Source: Cyclobacteriaceae bacterium (lineage in GTDB: Bacteria; Bacteroidota; Bacteroidia; Cytophagales; Cyclobacteriaceae). Taken from it: a stretch of DNA of 8,867 bases. Below are positions 7,805 to 8,867 of the stretch, piece after piece. The translations under genes were made by a program, and so were the position numbers. Where the stretch lies: assembly GCA_030637245.1 (NCBI GenBank), contig DAOVVI010000034.1, forward strand, positions 1-8,867. Direction: 5' to 3'. The stretch's first letter is position 1, and each line of letters begins with the position of its first letter. The notes beneath the pieces were generated by a model. That model was not told the DNA's origin. It did no database searches and saw only the letters and a program-made list of their open reading frames with translations.

Positions 7805-8497
7805 ATGAAAAAAATAGTTGTCCTTTCGGGCGCAGGAGTAAGCGCTGAAAGCGGAATAAAAACCTTTCGTGATTCCGGAGGGTTGTGGGAAGGACACGAT
7901 GTCATGGATGTTGCTTCTCCGGAAGGATGGGCCAAAGACCGTGAACTGGTTTTGAATTTTTATAACGAAAGAAGAAAGAATGCCTTGTCTGCCAGTCCCA
8001 ATAAAGGGCATCAAATCATTGCTGAATTAGAAAATCAATTCAAGGTTACGGTAATTACCCAAAATGTAGATAATCTTCATGAAAAAGCAGGTTCGTCCAA
8101 TGTGATACATCTTCATGGAGAACTATTTAAATCCCGTAGTACCGTTGATCCGAATCTGATCTATGATATGGATGGATGGGAATTGAATATTGGCGATAAA
8201 TGCGAAAAAGGATCGCAATTGAGACCACATATCGTGTGGTTTGGTGAAATGGTCCCCATGATGGAAGTCGCAGTGGAAGAGACTCTTTCAGCAGATATTT
8301 TTATAGTTATTGGCACTTCCTTGCAAGTATATCCGGCAGCAGGTCTCCTGGAATATGTCAAAGAATCTAATCCAAAGTTCATTATTGACCCAAATATGCC
8401 TGAGGTATTTCCAAGACCCAATTTGTTTTTAATCGAGGAAGTTGGTAGTGCAGGAATGAAAAAGGTAAGGGAAATCATTTTGAAGGAATACGTTTAA
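7805..8497 (+). CDS. cobB: Sir2-family NAD-dependent protein deacylase, zinc-less
   Basis: A 230-residue class III (SIRT5/CobB-like) sirtuin that removes acyl groups from lysines, consuming NAD and releasing nicotinamide and O-acyl-ADP-ribose. NAD-site motifs are GAGVSAESGIKTFR (9-22) and TQNVDNLHEKAGS (85-97); the catalytic histidine is H104 in HLHGE, followed by RPHIVWFGE (140-148) and GTSLQVYPA. Tyr53-x-x-Arg56 (FYNERR) is the pair that in SIRT5 and E. coli CobB recognises succinyl or malonyl lysine, so desuccinylase or demalonylase activity is possible. The four zinc-ligand cysteines are not there. The region after HGE reads KSRSTVDP in place of a CxxC, and the second pair keeps only C133, the single cysteine in the protein. 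I associate this form with Bacteroidota. The gene lies 5 nt after topA and is almost certainly cotranscribed with it. Confidence 0.93.
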   Translation: MKKIVVLSGAGVSAESGIKTFRDSGGLWEGHDVMDVASPEGWAKDRELVLNFYNERRKNALSASPNKGHQIIAELENQFKVTVITQNVDNLHEKAGSSNVIHLHGELFKSRSTVDPNLIYDMDGWELNIGDKCEKGSQLRPHIVWFGEMVPMMEVAVEETLSADIFIVIGTSLQVYPAAGLLEYVKESNPKFIIDPNMPEVFPRPNLFLIEEVGSAGMKKVREIILKEYV

Positions 8498-8541
8498 TAC
8501 CTTAATTAAAATTCAAGTTTTTCAGCTCATATTAAATCTCC

Positions 8542-8603
8542 TCAATTCACATTATCATAAAAATGAATTGAAAAAGTTGTTATCTTTGAACAAAGTGAAT
8601 TGA
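8542..8603. repeat. Three TGAATTGA motifs around the last promoter
   Basis: TCAATTCA at 8542-8549 (inverted copy), TGAATTGA at 8564-8571 and TGAATTGA at 8596-8603. Copies one and three extend to a 9-bp inverted pair (TCAATTCAC and GTGAATTGA). The centres are 22 and 32 nt apart, close to two and three helical turns. They flank the -7 element, as expected for operator sites. No regulator is identified. Confidence 0.4.
8581..8588 (+). promoter_or_regulatory. Bacteroidota -7 promoter element TATCTTTG
   Basis: A perfect match to TAnnTTTG, 34 nt before the ATG of the following gene; the expected start site is near 8594, giving a leader of about 30 nt. The -33 element is weak: the only upstream TTG nearby (8568-8570) is too close. 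The 3' part overlaps an inverted repeat CTTTG-AA-CAAAG (8584-8595). Confidence 0.6.
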
Positions 8604-8622
8604 CAATACTTTTTCTGATTAT

Positions 8623-8867
8623 ATGATAAATCGAATACTACTCACGATATCTTTACTTGGCTTATTCGCTTATCAGGGATATGGCCAACACAAATTGATC
8701 ACTGAATATATTGCCGATAGCACCATCCGGTCTGAAGGCCTGATCGATGAAAACAATCTTAAACAAGGGAGCTGGACCTATTACACTAGTGACGGGAAAG
8801 TACTTCAAATGGGAAGATTTGAAGATGATATGCGAATTGGTGTGTGGCTGGCATATGATGATGCCGG
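8623..8867 (+). CDS. Secreted MORN-variant repeat protein, 3'-truncated by window edge
   Basis: The first 81 codons of a gene that runs off the right edge. It opens with ATG and a clear signal peptide (MINRILLTISLLGLFAYQGYG, cleavage near Gly21-Gln22). The mature part contains a G-x-W-x-Y-Y-x-x-x-G-K pattern (GSWTYYTSDGKVLQMG), then GRFEDDMRIGVWLAYDDAG. This is the spacing of the MORN-repeat-variant (YwqK-like) family, whose members in Bacteroidota are often exported and carry several such repeats. The molecular role of this family is poorly known, although some members are annotated as antitoxins by association. At least one full repeat and part of a second are visible. The gene is separated from the Sir2 gene by 125 nt with its own promoter, so it is probably an independent unit. 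Confidence 0.75.
   Translation, partial: MINRILLTISLLGLFAYQGYGQHKLITEYIADSTIRSEGLIDENNLKQGSWTYYTSDGKVLQMGRFEDDMRIGVWLAYDDA

Overview
The window looks like chromosomal DNA from a member of the Bacteroidota, most likely a marine or soil Cytophagales-type organism. The DNA is AT-rich. Most genes have no Shine-Dalgarno sequence. A perfect TAnnTTTG -7 element (the Bacteroidota sigma-A type) precedes the last gene. Several proteins have forms I associate with this phylum: a zinc-less Sir2 deacylase, a topoisomerase I without zinc ribbons, a small secreted lipocalin-like protein and a secreted MORN-variant protein. The genus cannot be fixed from sequence reading alone.

Layout. 1-1545 (+) is glucose-6-phosphate isomerase (pgi), cut at its 5' end by the window edge. 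It converges on a small exported lipocalin-like gene, 1564-1986 (-), and a hairpin lies across the junction. 1987-2345 is AT-rich non-coding DNA. 2346-5197 (-) is a very tight three-gene operon, transcribed as sixA-like phosphohistidine phosphatase, then a SpeD-SpeE fusion, then an agmatinase-family ureohydrolase. Its junctions are TAAATG and TAATG, so translational coupling is likely. 5198-5483 is a divergent control region. 5484-8497 (+) is topA followed after 5 nt by a Sir2 deacylase (cobB-like). A promoter region at 8498-8622 then leads into the 5' part of a secreted MORN-variant protein that runs off the right edge.

How the genes work together. The minus-strand operon encodes a compact polyamine module. 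One polypeptide makes decarboxylated S-adenosylmethionine and transfers its aminopropyl group. The partner ureohydrolase removes urea, either from agmatine (giving putrescine before transfer) or from N1-aminopropylagmatine (giving spermidine after transfer); the sequence does not decide between these. No arginine decarboxylase is in the window. The histidine phosphatase at the head of this operon has no obvious role in polyamine synthesis. The topA-cobB pair couples DNA supercoiling control to an NAD-dependent lysine deacylase.

The observations most worth a second look are the SpeD-SpeE fusion with its ureohydrolase and phosphatase partners, a 19-nt near-identical repeat on both sides of that operon, the zinc-less sirtuin paired with topA, and a set of TGAATTGA motifs spaced by near-integral helical turns around the last promoter. 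I see no CRISPR array, tRNA, rRNA, insertion sequence or prophage gene.
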